Positions 52,320 to 62,678 are shown, counted from the first letter of the stretch. The stretch is 64,000 nt of DNA from Kitasatospora herbaricolor (GCF_030813695.1 NZ_JAUSVA010000002.1:2728001-2792000); one strand, 5' to 3'. Translations and numbers: made by a program. Notes: generated from the sequence alone by a model not told the origin.

Positions 52320-53681
52320 TTACAGCACCTGGAGGTTCTTGCGCAGCTCGAACGGCGTGACCTCGGAGCGGTACTCCTCCCACTCCTGGCGCTTGTTGCG
52401 CAGGAAGAAGTCGAAGACGTGCTCGCCGAGGGTCTCGGCCACCAGCTCGCTGCGCTGCATCAGGTCGATGGCCTCGCCGAGGTTCTGCGGCATCGGCTGG
52501 ATGCCCATCGCGCGGCGCTCGGAGTCCGAGAGCGCCCACACGTCGTCGTCGGCGCCGGCCGGGAGTTCGTAGCCCTCCTCGATGCCCTTCAGGCCCGCGG
52601 CCAGCGTGACGGCGTAGGCGAGGTAGGGGTTGCAGCCGGTGTCCAGCGAGCGGACCTCGACCCGGGTGGAGCCCTGCTTGCCGGGCTTGTACATCGGGAC
52701 GCGGATCAGCGCGGAGCGGTTGTTGTGGCCCCAGCAGATGTACGAGGGGGCCTCGCCGCCGGCGCCGGCCGTGCGCTGCGAGCCGCCCCAGATCCGCTTG
52801 TAGGAGTTCACCCACTGGTTGGTGACGGCGGCCGTCTCGGCGGCGTGCCGCAGCAGGCCGGCGATGAACGAGCGGCCGGTCTTGGAGAGCTGGTACTCGG
52901 CGCCGGACTCGTGGAAGGCGTTCCGGTCGCCCTCGAAGAGCGAGAGGTGGGTGTGCATGCCCGAGCCGGGGTACTCGGAGAACGGCTTGGGCATGAAGCT
53001 GGCGTGCACGCCCTGCTCCAGTGCGACCTCCTTCATGACCAGACGGAAGGTCATGATGTTGTCGGCGGTGGAGAGTGCGTCCGCGTAGCGCAGGTCGATC
53101 TCCTGCTGGCCGGGGGCGCCCTCGTGGTGGGAGAACTCCACCGAGATGCCCATCGACTCCAGCATGGTGATGGCCTGGCGGCGGAAGTCGTGGCCGACGC
53201 CGCGCGGCGTGTGGTCGAAGTAGCCGGACTGGTCGGCCGGGATCGGCGCGGTGCCGTCGCCCGGGAGGTTCTTCAGCAGGAAGAACTCGATCTCGGGGTG
53301 GGTGTAGAAGGTGAAGCCGAGGCTGGAGGCCTTCTCCAGGGTGCGCTTCAGCACGAACCGCGGGTCCGCGTAGGAGGGCGAGCCGTCCGGCATCATGATG
53401 TCGCAGAACATCCGCGCGGTGCCCGGGGTCTCGGAGCGCCAGGGCAGGATCTGGAAGGTGGTCGGGTCCGGCTTGGCGATCATGTCGGACTCGTAGACCC
53501 GGGCGAAGCCCTCGATCGCCGAGCCGTCGAAGCCGATGCCCTCCTCGAAGGCCTGTTCCAGCTCCGCAGGAGCCACGGCGACCGACTTCAGGAACCCGAG
53601 CACATCGGTGAACCACAGCCGGACAAAACGGATGTCACGCTCTTCGAGCGTACGAAGCACGAACTCCTGCTGCTTGCCCAT
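52320..53681 (-). CDS. glnA2: Glutamine synthetase-like gamma-glutamylpolyamine synthetase GlnA2
   Basis: 453 residues, full GSI-type length. N-terminal beta-grasp (DIRFVRLWFTDVLGFLKSVAVAP); catalytic landmarks FDGSAIEGF, EIEFFLLK, PGSGMHTHLS, RVEVRSLDTGCNPYLAYAVTLAAGL. The GlnE target region reads DDDVWALSDSE, with Trp where adenylylated GlnA has Tyr, so it should escape GlnE control. It resembles S. coelicolor GlnA2 (SCO2241), shown to glutamylate polyamines. GAGGTGAG precedes the ATG. The last ~28 codons and the TAA stop were supplied by, or exchanged with, the integrated element. Confidence 0.95.
   Translation of the reverse strand: MGKQQEFVLRTLEERDIRFVRLWFTDVLGFLKSVAVAPAELEQAFEEGIGFDGSAIEGFARVYESDMIAKPDPTTFQILPWRSETPGTARMFCDIMMPDGSPSYADPRFVLKRTLEKASSLGFTFYTHPEIEFFLLKNLPGDGTAPIPADQSGYFDHTPRGVGHDFRRQAITMLESMGISVEFSHHEGAPGQQEIDLRYADALSTADNIMTFRLVMKEVALEQGVHASFMPKPFSEYPGSGMHTHLSLFEGDRNAFHESGAEYQLSKTGRSFIAGLLRHAAETAAVTNQWVNSYKRIWGGSQRTAGAGGEAPSYICWGHNNRSALIRVPMYKPGKQGSTRVEVRSLDTGCNPYLAYAVTLAAGLKGIEEGYELPAGADDDVWALSDSERRAMGIQPMPQNLGEAIDLMQRSELVAETLGEHVFDFFLRNKRQEWEEYRSEVTPFELRKNLQVL
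52322..52406. repeat. attR of the integrated element (85-bp direct repeat)
   Basis: Identical to 30,349-30,433. It forms the last ~28 codons of the functional glnA2. Confidence 0.95.
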
Positions 53682-53851
53682 GGGGACAGTCTCACCTCTG
53701 CTCTTTACGTTCGTGTTACGCCGGAAGCGGCTCGAAAGCGGCTGCCCCCATCATGGCGGATCACCACCGGAAATCCGACACCTGGTCGGGTGCTGCCATC
53801 ACCGGGGCGCGTCGTGCGGCGCCGTTGCGGGCCGCACCCCGCCCACGACAT

Positions 53852-53868
53852 ATCGTCAGGTAGACGAT
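53852..53868. promoter_or_regulatory. Palindrome at the nadE promoter
   Basis: ATCGTC-AGGTA-GACGAT, perfect 6-bp arms, 12 bp before the nadE ATG in an AT-richer patch. There is no Shine-Dalgarno for nadE, so the transcript may be short or leaderless and the palindrome would cover the promoter. Confidence 0.45.
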
Positions 53869-53880
53869 TACACTCGGGCC

Positions 53881-55632
53881 ATGCCCCGTCTACGTCTCGC
53901 CCTGTGCCAGACCGACCCCTCCGTCGGTGACCTCGTGAGCAACGCCGAGGCGGTGGTGCGCTGGACCGGGCGGGCCGCCGCGGCCGGCGCCCAGCTGGTC
54001 GCGCTCCCCGAAATGGCCCTCACCGGATACCCGGTCGAGGACCTCGCGCTGCGCGGGTCCTTCGTGGAGGCCTCCCGGGCCGCGCTGGTCGGGCTGGCCG
54101 CGCGGCTGGAGCGGGAGGGGCTCGGTGAGGTCCCCGTGGTGGTCGGCTACCTCGGGCGCTCCGAGACCGCGTACCACGCGACCGACCGGCCGGCCGGATC
54201 GCCGCAGAACTGCGCCGCGGTGCTGCACCGCGGCCGGGTGGTCAGCCGCTTCGCCAAGCACTACCTGCCCAACTACGGCGTCTTCGACGAGTACCGCTGG
54301 TTCTCCCCCGGCAACCAGCTGCCGGTGGTCAACCTGCACGGCGTGGACGTGGCGCTGGCGATCTGCCAGGACATCTGGCAGGACGGCGGACGGGTCGCCG
54401 CCGCCGGCGAGGCGGGCGCGGGGCTGCTCCTGGTGATCAACGGCTCACCGTACGAGCGCGGCCGCGGCGAGGTCCGGCTGGAGCTGGTGCGGCGCCGGGC
54501 CGCCGAGGCGGGCTGCCCGCTGGCCTACGTCAACCTGGTGGGCGGGCAGGACGAACTGGTCTTCGACGGGCAGTCGATCGTGGTCTCGGCCGAGGGCGAG
54601 GTGCTGGCCAGGGCGCCGCAGTTCGAGGAGGCGCTGCTGCTGGTCGACCTGGAGCTGCCGGAGGCCTCCGACCGCACGGACGGCCTGGTGCTGGGCGGCG
54701 GCCTGCAGCTGGTCCGCACCGAACTGGGCGGCGGGGCCACCGGCCGCCCCGCCGAGCCGCTCGCGCCGCAGATCGCCGAACCGCTGACGGACGAGGCCGA
54801 GGTCTGGGCCGCTCTGGTCGAGGGGACCCGCGCCTACGTGCGCAAGAACGGCTTCGAATCGGTGCTGATCGGCCTCTCCGGCGGCATCGACTCCGCCCTG
54901 GTCGCCGCGATCGCGGTGGACGCGATCGGCGCCGGGAACGTCCACTGCGTCTCGATGCCCAGCCGGTACTCCTCGCAGCACTCCCGCGACGACGCGGCCG
55001 AACTGGCCCGCCGGACCGGGCTGCACTTCCGTACCGTGCCGATCGCCCCGATGTTCGACGCCTACATGGGCGCGCTCGGGCTGACCGGCCTGGCCGAGGA
55101 GAACCTGCAGTCCCGGCTGCGCGGCACGCTGCTGATGGCGATCTCCAACCAGGAGGGGCACATCGTGCTCGCGCCGGGCAACAAGAGCGAGCTGGCGGTC
55201 GGCTACTCCACCCTCTACGGCGACTCGGTGGGCGCGTACGGTCCCATCAAGGACGTCTACAAGTCGCTGGTCTTCCGCCTCGCCCGGTGGCGCAACGAGG
55301 TGGCCGAGGAGCGCGGCGAGCTGCCGCCGATCCCGGCGAACACCCTCGACAAGCCGCCCTCCGCCGAGCTGCGGCCCGACCAGGCCGACACCGACTCGCT
55401 GCCGGACTACGACCTGCTGGACACCGTGCTGGACGCCTACGTCGAGGGCGACCAGGGCCGGGACGCGATCGTGGCGGCCGGCTTCGACCCCGCCGTGGTG
55501 GACCGGGTGGTGCGGCTGGTCGACACCGCCGAGTACAAGCGCCGGCAGTACCCGCCGGGCCCGAAGATCTCCCGCAAGGGCTTCGGCCGGGACCGCCGGC
55601 TGCCGATCACCAACGGCTGGCGCCGGGGCTGA
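53881..55632 (+). CDS. nadE: Glutamine-dependent NAD+ synthetase
   Basis: 583 residues, two domains. The N-terminal nitrilase-type glutaminase has the Glu-Lys-Cys triad in LVALPEMALTGYP, FAKHYLPNYGVFDE and LAICQDIWQDGG. The C-terminal ATP-pyrophosphatase has VLIGLSGGIDSALVAAIAVD (SGGxDS loop) and GNKSELAVGYSTLYGDSVGAYGPIKDVYK. It makes NAD+ from nicotinate adenine dinucleotide using glutamine nitrogen. Divergent from glnA2 as in S. coelicolor. I chose the ATG at 53,881 (MPRLRLALCQTDPSVGD), the conserved start. Confidence 0.97.
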   Translation: MPRLRLALCQTDPSVGDLVSNAEAVVRWTGRAAAAGAQLVALPEMALTGYPVEDLALRGSFVEASRAALVGLAARLEREGLGEVPVVVGYLGRSETAYHATDRPAGSPQNCAAVLHRGRVVSRFAKHYLPNYGVFDEYRWFSPGNQLPVVNLHGVDVALAICQDIWQDGGRVAAAGEAGAGLLLVINGSPYERGRGEVRLELVRRRAAEAGCPLAYVNLVGGQDELVFDGQSIVVSAEGEVLARAPQFEEALLLVDLELPEASDRTDGLVLGGGLQLVRTELGGGATGRPAEPLAPQIAEPLTDEAEVWAALVEGTRAYVRKNGFESVLIGLSGGIDSALVAAIAVDAIGAGNVHCVSMPSRYSSQHSRDDAAELARRTGLHFRTVPIAPMFDAYMGALGLTGLAEENLQSRLRGTLLMAISNQEGHIVLAPGNKSELAVGYSTLYGDSVGAYGPIKDVYKSLVFRLARWRNEVAEERGELPPIPANTLDKPPSAELRPDQADTDSLPDYDLLDTVLDAYVEGDQGRDAIVAAGFDPAVVDRVVRLVDTAEYKRRQYPPGPKISRKGFGRDRRLPITNGWRRG

Positions 55633-55633
55633 A

Positions 55634-55676
55634 CGGTGGGCCCGGCGCCGCGGGAGCACCGGCGCCGGGCCCACCG
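55634..55676. terminator. Bidirectional terminator between nadE and the EEP gene
   Basis: 16-bp perfect arms (CGGTGGGCCCGGCGCC and complement), 11-nt loop, 1 bp after the nadE stop and facing a convergent gene. Confidence 0.75.
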
Positions 55677-55713
55677 GTGGCGGCGACGGGGGCTGCCGGT
55701 GGCGGTGGGCGGC

Positions 55714-56772
55714 CTACTGGTAGCGGTACGCGGCCGCGACCGCGCGGTGGTCGCTGCCGTCCGCACCCAGCACCCAGGAGTCGGTCGGCTTCAGGCCGCC
55801 CTTGCTCAGGATCTGGTCGATCCGGGCCATCGGCAGCGAGGCCGGCCAGCTGAAGCCGAACCCGTCGCCGGCCGCGCCCTGCGCGGAGCGCATCTGGGAG
55901 GTGACGGGGGCCAGGCTCCGGTCGTTCATGGTGCCGTTGAGGTCGCCCAGCAGCAGCACCTTCTTCAGCGGCTCGGCCTGCACCGCGTCACCGAGCGCCT
56001 GGGCGCTGACGTCCCGGCGCTCGGCCGTGAATCCGCCCTCGGACTTCACCCGTACGGAGGGCAGGTGCGCCACGTACACCGCGACCGGGCCCTGCGGGGT
56101 GGTCACCTGGGCGCGGAAGGCCCTGGTCCACCCCATCCTGATGTCCACCACGGAGACCCCGCTGATCGGGAACTTCGACCAGAGGCCGACGGTGTTCTGC
56201 ACCACGTGGAACGGGTACGTCTCGGCCAGCCCGCTCTCGTAGCCGCGCAGCGGCTTGCCGGCCAGCTCCTGCAGCGCGACGATCTGCGCGCCGGAGTCGT
56301 TCAGCAGCTTCACCGTGCCCTGGACGTCGCTGTTGGCGGCCGCCACGTTGTGAGTGAGGACGGTGAAGTCGCCCTTGCCGCCGCTCTTGTCGGTGAGCAG
56401 GCCGCCGAAGAGGTTCAGCCAGACCAGGGTCGGCAGCAGCAGGGCGACCAGCGCCGACGCCGAACGCCGCCACAGCGCGAGCAGCAGCAGCACCGGGACG
56501 GCCAGGCCGATCCACGGCAGGAAGGTCTCCAGCAGGCTGCCGAGGTTGCCGACGCTGTTGGGCACCTGGGAGTGGAAGGCCAGCAGGGCCGCGGTGAGCA
56601 CGGCGAGCACGGCGAGGATCCAGCCGCGCCGCCAGCCGGAGCGGCCCCGGTCGTCCCGGCCGAGGCTCCAGCCGCGGCCGCGCCGGACGCCCGCGCCCGC
56701 GCCCCCGCCCGGGGCGTCGGCGCCCCCCACGGCGCCGTCCGCCGGTGCCGCTGCCCTGTCCGCCTGCGCCAT
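55714..56772 (-). CDS. Membrane endonuclease/exonuclease/phosphatase-family protein
   Basis: 352 residues. A Gly/Arg-rich cytosolic start (~48 residues), then two to three transmembrane helices (GWILAVLAVLTAALLAFHSQ, FLPWIGLAVPVLLLLALW, ASALVALLLPTLVWLNLFGG). The outer-facing EEP domain has THNVAAANS (Asn), IVALQELAG (metal Glu), LLLGDLNGTMNDRS (D-x-N) and the final GSDHRAVAAAY (catalytic His). It hydrolyses phosphodiesters or phosphate esters outside the membrane; substrate unknown. GAGGGG precedes the ATG. Confidence 0.88.
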   Translation of the reverse strand: MAQADRAAAPADGAVGGADAPGGGAGAGVRRGRGWSLGRDDRGRSGWRRGWILAVLAVLTAALLAFHSQVPNSVGNLGSLLETFLPWIGLAVPVLLLLALWRRSASALVALLLPTLVWLNLFGGLLTDKSGGKGDFTVLTHNVAAANSDVQGTVKLLNDSGAQIVALQELAGKPLRGYESGLAETYPFHVVQNTVGLWSKFPISGVSVVDIRMGWTRAFRAQVTTPQGPVAVYVAHLPSVRVKSEGGFTAERRDVSAQALGDAVQAEPLKKVLLLGDLNGTMNDRSLAPVTSQMRSAQGAAGDGFGFSWPASLPMARIDQILSKGGLKPTDSWVLGADGSDHRAVAAAYRYQ

Positions 56773-56941
56773 GCCTGGCCCCTCGTTCGTTCGTCGCCGT
56801 ACCGGCCGTGCTGCCGGTCGCCGTGCGGGCCGATGCCGTTTTTGTCGGATTCTCGGCTCAGCCTATGACGGGTCAGACGCGAGGGCGCCGCGCCGGGGTT
56901 CCGGCGCGGCACGGTTTCGTGAGACTGGCCACTGCCGCAGG

Positions 56942-57610
56942 CTACGCCGCGGCGGGCCCGGGGGCCGCGACCCCGGCGAGCAGCACGTCGACCATGGTCT
57001 CGGCCAGCCGCGGGTCGCTGAGGTCGGAGTCGTCCCAGAGCACGGTGCGCACCAGGATCGGGCCGAGCAGGATCTCGGCGAGCAGGTCCTCGTCCAGGTC
57101 GGCGCGCAGTTCACCCTGCGCCACCCCCCGGCGGATGATCGAGCGCAGCAGCTCGCGGCGGGGCTGCAGCACCCGCTTCTTGTAGGCGGCGTGCAGCTCC
57201 GGCCAGCTGCTCATCTGGCCCAGCGCCGCCTTGAGCACCCAGCGCGAGCGCTTGGCCAGCCCGCGCCGGCGCATGTAGTCGATCATCTCGACCAGGTCGG
57301 CGCGGACGCTGCCGCCGGTCAGCTGCGGCTCGGGCGCCTCCAGCCGGGCGACCACGTCGACCAGCAGCGCCTCCTTGTTGGGCCAGCGCCGGTAGATGGT
57401 GGCCTTGCCGACCCCGGCGGCCGCGGCGATGCCCTCGACGGACAGCTGGGACAGGCTCGCCCCGCCCTCCATCAGCTTCTCGACCGCGGCGAAGATGGCC
57501 TGCTCGGCGGCCTCGCTGCGCGGGCGGCCCCGGCGCGGGGCGTCGCAGGACTCCCCCGGGGAGTAGGCGCATGCGTGCTCCGCCGTGGCCGCCCTGGTGT
57601 CCGTCTCCAT
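56942..57610 (-). CDS. TetR-family repressor of the MFS pump
   Basis: 222 residues. Basic start RRGRPRSEAAEQAIFAAVEKLMEGG, helix-turn-helix LSVEGIAAAAGVGKATIYRRWPNKEALLVDVV (about 57-88), and the TetR_C_11-like ligand domain. It sits downstream of the MFS gene in the same orientation, separated by a terminator. The two inverted repeats upstream of the pump gene are its probable operators. Confidence 0.9.
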   Translation of the reverse strand: METDTRAATAEHACAYSPGESCDAPRRGRPRSEAAEQAIFAAVEKLMEGGASLSQLSVEGIAAAAGVGKATIYRRWPNKEALLVDVVARLEAPEPQLTGGSVRADLVEMIDYMRRRGLAKRSRWVLKAALGQMSSWPELHAAYKKRVLQPRRELLRSIIRRGVAQGELRADLDEDLLAEILLGPILVRTVLWDDSDLSDPRLAETMVDVLLAGVAAPGPAAA

Positions 57611-57690
57611 CCCCGCTCTTCCTTCTTCCTCGGTACGCGGCGGCCCCCGGTGCGCCGGGCCCCTCCGGTGGCCGCGGCCCGCACGGGTGC

Positions 57691-57723
57691 GGGCCCTGTC
57701 CCCCCGCCGGGGGGACAGGGCCC
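57691..57723 (-). terminator. Terminator after the MFS gene
   Basis: 15-bp perfect arms (GGGCCCTGTCCCCCC and complement) with a GCC loop lie 60 bp past the MFS stop, before the tetR gene. Confidence 0.75.
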
Positions 57724-57783
57724 ATTCTCCACCTCCTGGCTAAAGCCCCGGCAGGCCACGGCCGGGGCGGCCGCTCAGGACGA

Positions 57784-59382
57784 TCAGGCGTCGGCCGACT
57801 CGGGGGCGAGCGGGCGGACCGGCTGCGGCGCGGCGGCCGGGCCGCCGGGAACCTTGGCCGGCAGCAGGAACCAGGCCAGCAGGACACCGGCCGCGGTGAC
57901 GCCGGCCGACAGTCCGGCGACCACGTGCATGGCGTGGATGAAGGAGTCCTTGGCGGGCTCGATCAGTCCGGCGCCGTCGGGGCCGAGCTTGCCGGCCACC
58001 GCGAAGGTGGCCTCCAGCGACTCGCCGGCCCGGTCCCGCAGGCCGGCCGGCAGCTGGTCCAGCCGGTCCGAGATGCCGGTGCGGTAGACGGTGGAGAGCA
58101 CCGCGCCGAGCACCGCGACCCCGAGCGAGCCGCCGACCTGGCGGAAGGTGTTGTTCAGCGCCGAACCGGCGCCGGCCTTCTCCCGGGGCAGCGAGGACAT
58201 GATCGCCACGGTGACCGGCGGCATCACGTGCGCCATGCCGGTGCCCATCACGAAGCCGATGACCACCAGCACCCAGATCGGCGTGCCGGCGTCGAGCGCC
58301 AGGTAGCCGAGGAAGGCGGCGGTGATCAGCGCCATGCCGGCCGCGCAGGTGGCCCGGATCCCGAACCGGTCCACCACCAGGCGGGCCCTGGGGGCGAACA
58401 GCAGCTGGGCGACGGCCAGCGGCAGCATCAGCACGCCGGCCATCAGGGCGCTGTAGCCGCGCACGCTCTGGATGTAGAAGACGCCGAAGAAGGAGACGCC
58501 CATCAGCGCGAAGAAGACCAGGCCGACGACCGTGACGGAGGCGCTGAACACCTTGTTGCGGAACCACGCGACGTCCAGCGCGGGGTGGTCGGTGCGCTTC
58601 TCGTGCAGGACGAAGGCGGCCAGGGCGAGCAGGCCGACCAGCAGCGGCACCCAGGCGTCGGGGGCGGTGAAGTCCGCCAGCTCGCCGCCCTTGATGATGC
58701 CGTAGATCAGCGCGACCAGGCCGACGATCGACAGCAGCACGCCCACCGGGTCGAGCCGGCCGGGCCTCGGGTCCTTGGAGTCGGGGACGAGCAGCGTCAT
58801 CGCCACCAGGGCGACCAGCACGATCGGGACGTTGATCAGGAAGACCGAGCCCCACCAGAAGTGCTCGATCAGCAGGCCTCCGGTGATCGGGCCGATCGCG
58901 ATGGCCAGGCCGACCGCGCCGGCCCAGATGCCGATCGCCTTGGGCTGCTCGGAGCGCTCGAAGACGTTCATGATGATGGCCAGCGTGGCCGGCATCACGA
59001 AGGCGCCGCCGAAGCCCATCACGGCGCGGTAGGCGATCAGTTCACCGGGCGAGGAGGCCAGTGCCGACAGCAGGGAGCCGATGCCGAACACCACCATGCC
59101 GGCGAGCAGCGACTTCTTGCGGCCGAAGCGGTCGCCGAGCAGTCCGGCGGTGAACAGCAGGCCCGCGAAGACCAGGGTGTAGGAGTTGATCGACCACTCC
59201 AGGTCGCTCTGGCTGGCGCCGAGGCCGGTCGGAGCGGGGGTGGCGATGGTCTTCATCGCCACGTTGAGGATCGAGTTGTCGAGCACCACGACGAGCAGGG
59301 CGAGCACGAGGGTGCCCAGGATCGCCCAGCGGCGGCGGTGGATGGCTTCCGGCACTCGGGGTGGCGCGGTTGCGGTGGTCAT
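57784..59382 (-). CDS. MFS drug efflux transporter, DHA2 (EmrB/QacA) family
   Basis: 532 residues, about 14 transmembrane helices. [22 protein letters not shown] in helix 1 (motif D1), [17 protein letters not shown] (motif A), [34 protein letters not shown] (motif C) are DHA2 signatures. A proton-drug antiporter in the cytoplasmic membrane. Start ATG with GGGAAG. Operators upstream and the tetR downstream indicate induction by its own substrate. Confidence 0.95.
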   Translation of the reverse strand: MTTATAPPRVPEAIHRRRWAILGTLVLALLVVVLDNSILNVAMKTIATPAPTGLGASQSDLEWSINSYTLVFAGLLFTAGLLGDRFGRKKSLLAGMVVFGIGSLLSALASSPGELIAYRAVMGFGGAFVMPATLAIIMNVFERSEQPKAIGIWAGAVGLAIAIGPITGGLLIEHFWWGSVFLINVPIVLVALVAMTLLVPDSKDPRPGRLDPVGVLLSIVGLVALIYGIIKGGELADFTAPDAWVPLLVGLLALAAFVLHEKRTDHPALDVAWFRNKVFSASVTVVGLVFFALMGVSFFGVFYIQSVRGYSALMAGVLMLPLAVAQLLFAPRARLVVDRFGIRATCAAGMALITAAFLGYLALDAGTPIWVLVVIGFVMGTGMAHVMPPVTVAIMSSLPREKAGAGSALNNTFRQVGGSLGVAVLGAVLSTVYRTGISDRLDQLPAGLRDRAGESLEATFAVAGKLGPDGAGLIEPAKDSFIHAMHVVAGLSAGVTAAGVLLAWFLLPAKVPGGPAAAPQPVRPLAPESADA

Positions 59383-59424
59383 TGGTCTTCCCGTCCCTAC
59401 GTGTACGACAGCGGCGGGACTTTA

Positions 59425-59494
59425 CGAGACGAAGACGTCTCGCAACCCCTCGGACAGCGTAGCGCCCGTTTCGATACGAGACGAGTCCGTATCG
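59425..59494. promoter_or_regulatory. Two TetR-type operators upstream of the MFS gene
   Basis: Inverted repeat 1: CGAGACG-AAGA-CGTCTCG (59425-59442). Inverted repeat 2: CGATACG / CGTATCG, 9-nt spacer (59472-59494). Both are bordered by TTTACG / CGTAAAG-like edges. No gene lies in 59,495-59,749. Confidence 0.65.
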
Positions 59495-59749
59495 TAAAGT
59501 CATGGCAAACATCCGGGCGGCACGACCCGCCCGGGCCCCAGCCCCCGCCCGGCCCCGGACACCCCGCCCGGCCGGGCCGCCGCGAACCCGGGGGCGGTAT
59601 CCGCGCACCGGACCGGGCCCGGTGTGCCGGAGATCGCACACCACGGGACGCACGCCTCTTTGCGCTCGCGTCGAGCCGTGCAAGCATGGAGGGGATCCGG
59701 GGACGCCGTACGGCGCCACGAGACGACAACCCTTCCAGGAGCCTGTTCG

Positions 59750-60619
59750 ATGAACGCTTCTTCGCCCACGCCTGCCCCGACCCAGGCGTCCACCGCCACC
59801 CTGTACGGGGGCGTCACCAACCGCCGCGTCACCGTCCGCGACCTCGCCGCCGCCAAGCAGCGCGGCGAGAAGTGGTCCATGCTCACCGCCTACGACGCGC
59901 TGACCGGCGGCGTCTTCGACGAGGCCGGCATCCCGGTGCTGCTGGTCGGCGACTCCGCCGGCAACTGCCACCTCGGCTACGAGACCACCGTGCCGGTGAC
60001 CATGGATCAGATGGTGATGCTCTCCGCCGCCGTCGTCCGGGGCACCAAGCGCGCCATGGTCGTCGCCGACATGCCGTTCGGCTCGTACCAGGAGTCCCCC
60101 GCGCAGGCCATGCACAACGCCGCCCGGCTGATGAAGGAGGCCGGCGTCGGCGCCGTCAAGCTGGAGGGCGGCGAGCGCAGCGCCCGCTCGATCGAGCTGC
60201 TGGTCGAGGCCGGCATCCCGGTGATGGCGCACATCGGCCTGACCCCGCAGTCGGTGCACGCCTTCGGCGGCTACCCCGTGCAGGGGCGCGGCGACGAGGC
60301 GGCGCACCAACTGCTGCGCGACGCCAAGGCCGTGCAGCAGGCCGGCGCGTTCTCGGTGGTGCTGGAGGCCGTACCGGCCGAACTCGCCAAGCAGGTCACC
60401 GAGGAGCTGGCGATCGCCACCGTCGGCATCGGCGCGGGCGTGGACACCGACGCCCAGGTCCTGGTCTGGACGGACATGGCCGGCATGACGGCGGGCCGCG
60501 TGCCCAAGTTCGTCAAGCAGTACGCCAACCTGCGGGCCGTGCTCGGCGACGCCGCCCGCGAGTTCGCCGCCGAGGTCTCGGCCGGCAGCTTCCCCGCGCC
60601 GGAGCACACCTTCAAGTGA
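59750..60619 (+). CDS. panB: 3-methyl-2-oxobutanoate hydroxymethyltransferase
   Basis: 289 residues. [45 protein letters not shown] (metal Asp in GDSAG), [50 protein letters not shown]: the complete PanB barrel. It makes ketopantoate from ketoisovalerate and methylene-THF, the first step to pantothenate and CoA. ATG at 59,750 with AGGAG. A single gene closed by a 19-bp-stem terminator. Confidence 0.97.
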   Translation: MNASSPTPAPTQASTATLYGGVTNRRVTVRDLAAAKQRGEKWSMLTAYDALTGGVFDEAGIPVLLVGDSAGNCHLGYETTVPVTMDQMVMLSAAVVRGTKRAMVVADMPFGSYQESPAQAMHNAARLMKEAGVGAVKLEGGERSARSIELLVEAGIPVMAHIGLTPQSVHAFGGYPVQGRGDEAAHQLLRDAKAVQQAGAFSVVLEAVPAELAKQVTEELAIATVGIGAGVDTDAQVLVWTDMAGMTAGRVPKFVKQYANLRAVLGDAAREFAAEVSAGSFPAPEHTFK

Positions 60620-60643
60620 CGACGGCGGGCTGACGGCGCTCCC

Positions 60644-60686
60644 GGAGGGAGGTGGCAGGTCCTGACCGGACCTGCCACCTCCCTCC
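60644..60686 (+). terminator. Very strong terminator after panB
   Basis: 19-bp perfect arms beginning GGAGGGAGGTGGCAGG with a TGACC loop, 25 bp past the panB stop. Confidence 0.85.
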
Positions 60687-60750
60687 GTGCGTTCCCGGCA
60701 GTGCGCTGCCGGCGGGACGACAGCGCGGCCGGCGGCCGGGCACGGCGGAT

Positions 60751-60799
60751 GACAGCGAGCTGTCGGTGGCGACGGCCCGCTGTCAGCGGCCTGACAGCG
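60751..60799 (+). promoter_or_regulatory. Operator pair upstream of the DrrAB-type exporter
   Basis: Palindrome 1: GACAGC-GA-GCTGTC (60751-60764). Palindrome 2: arms CGCTGTCAG / CTGACAGCG with CGGC between (60778-60799), ending 20 bp before the ATG. Both share the CTGTC/GACAG half-site, suggesting one dimeric repressor; no repressor gene is adjacent. Confidence 0.6.
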
Positions 60800-60819
60800 G
60801 GACCGGGCAGTCTCAAGGC

Positions 60820-61838
<1,019 letters not shown>

Positions 61839-61842
<4 letters not shown>

Positions 61843-62666
61843 GCACCGCGACCCTCGCCCCGGCCCCGGCCCGCCCGGCCCCCGCCGGCGCCGAACAGCG
61901 GATCGGCCTGCGCTCGACCGTCCGCCACATCGGCGCCCTGACCCGCCGCAACCTGATGCGGATCAAGGCCGACCCGGAGTCGATGTTCGACGCCGTGCTG
62001 ATGCCGATCATCTTCACCGTGCTGTTCGTCTACGTCTTCGGCGGCGCGATCTCCGGCAACCAGGACGCCTACAAGCAGTACATGATCCCCGGGCTGCTCG
62101 GCCAGACCGGCATCACCCTGGCGATGGCCGTCGGCACCGGCCTCAACAGCGACTTCCAGACCGGGGTGATGGACCGCTTCCGGACCCTGCCGATCGGCCG
62201 CTCGGCCGTGCTGGTCTCCAAGATCGTGGCGGAGACCTGCCGGGCGCTGCTCTCCTTCACCATCCTGATCGTCTTCGCGCTGATCCTCGGCTTCGAGGTG
62301 AAGACCGGCCCGCTGGAGCTGCTGGCGGCCGTCGGCCTGTCGTTGCTGTTCGGCATGTCGATGGTGTGGATCTCGATGCTGCTGGGGATGGCGCTGCGCA
62401 GCGCGCAGGCCGTCCAGGGGGTCGCGATGCTGGTGATCATGCCGCTGCAGTTCGGCAGCTCGATCTTCGCGCCGACCGACTCGATGCCCGGCTGGCTGCA
62501 GTCCTTCACCGACTACAACCCGCTGTCCGCGCTCGCCGACGCCTGCCGCAACCTGCTCAACGGCGGCCCGCTGACGCACTCCGTACTGATCGTCGTCGGC
62601 TGGTCGGTCGGCGTCACCGCGATCTTCGCGCCGCTGGCCGTGGCCCGGTTCCGCAAGCGGACCTGA
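61839..62666 (+). CDS. ABC-2 type permease, DrrB family
   Basis: 275 residues, six transmembrane helices. RHIGALTRRNLMRIKADPESMFDAVLMPIIFTVLFVYVFGGAI is the DrrB N-terminal signature. The region SDFQTGVMDRFRTLPIGRSAVL is the cytosolic EAA-like coupling loop. It forms the membrane part of the exporter with the overlapping upstream ATPase. Substrate unknown. Confidence 0.94.
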
Positions 62667-62678
62667 CCCGGTCCCGAT

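Larger units (their letters stand above)
30349..52406. mobile_element. AICE integrated in glnA2 (about 22 kb)
   Basis: Bounded by an 85-bp perfect direct repeat formed by the 3' end of glnA2. The excised circle would be 21,973 bp. The right end has xis and int next to attR, preceded by RepA-like and primase-polymerase replication genes. The middle has an FtsK/TraB-type DNA translocase, spread-like membrane genes and GntR-type control; there is no relaxase or type IV secretion set. These features define actinomycete integrative and conjugative elements, which transfer double-stranded DNA with one FtsK-like protein. The left 5 kb is cargo with lower GC. Most AICEs use tRNA genes, so a protein-coding target is unusual. 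Confidence 0.93.

Noticed and set aside
59502-59753. 83-codon frame starting [18 protein letters not shown] upstream of panB
   Set aside because: Arg/Pro/Ala low complexity, no Shine-Dalgarno, and it overlaps the MFS/tetR operator edge and the panB leader.
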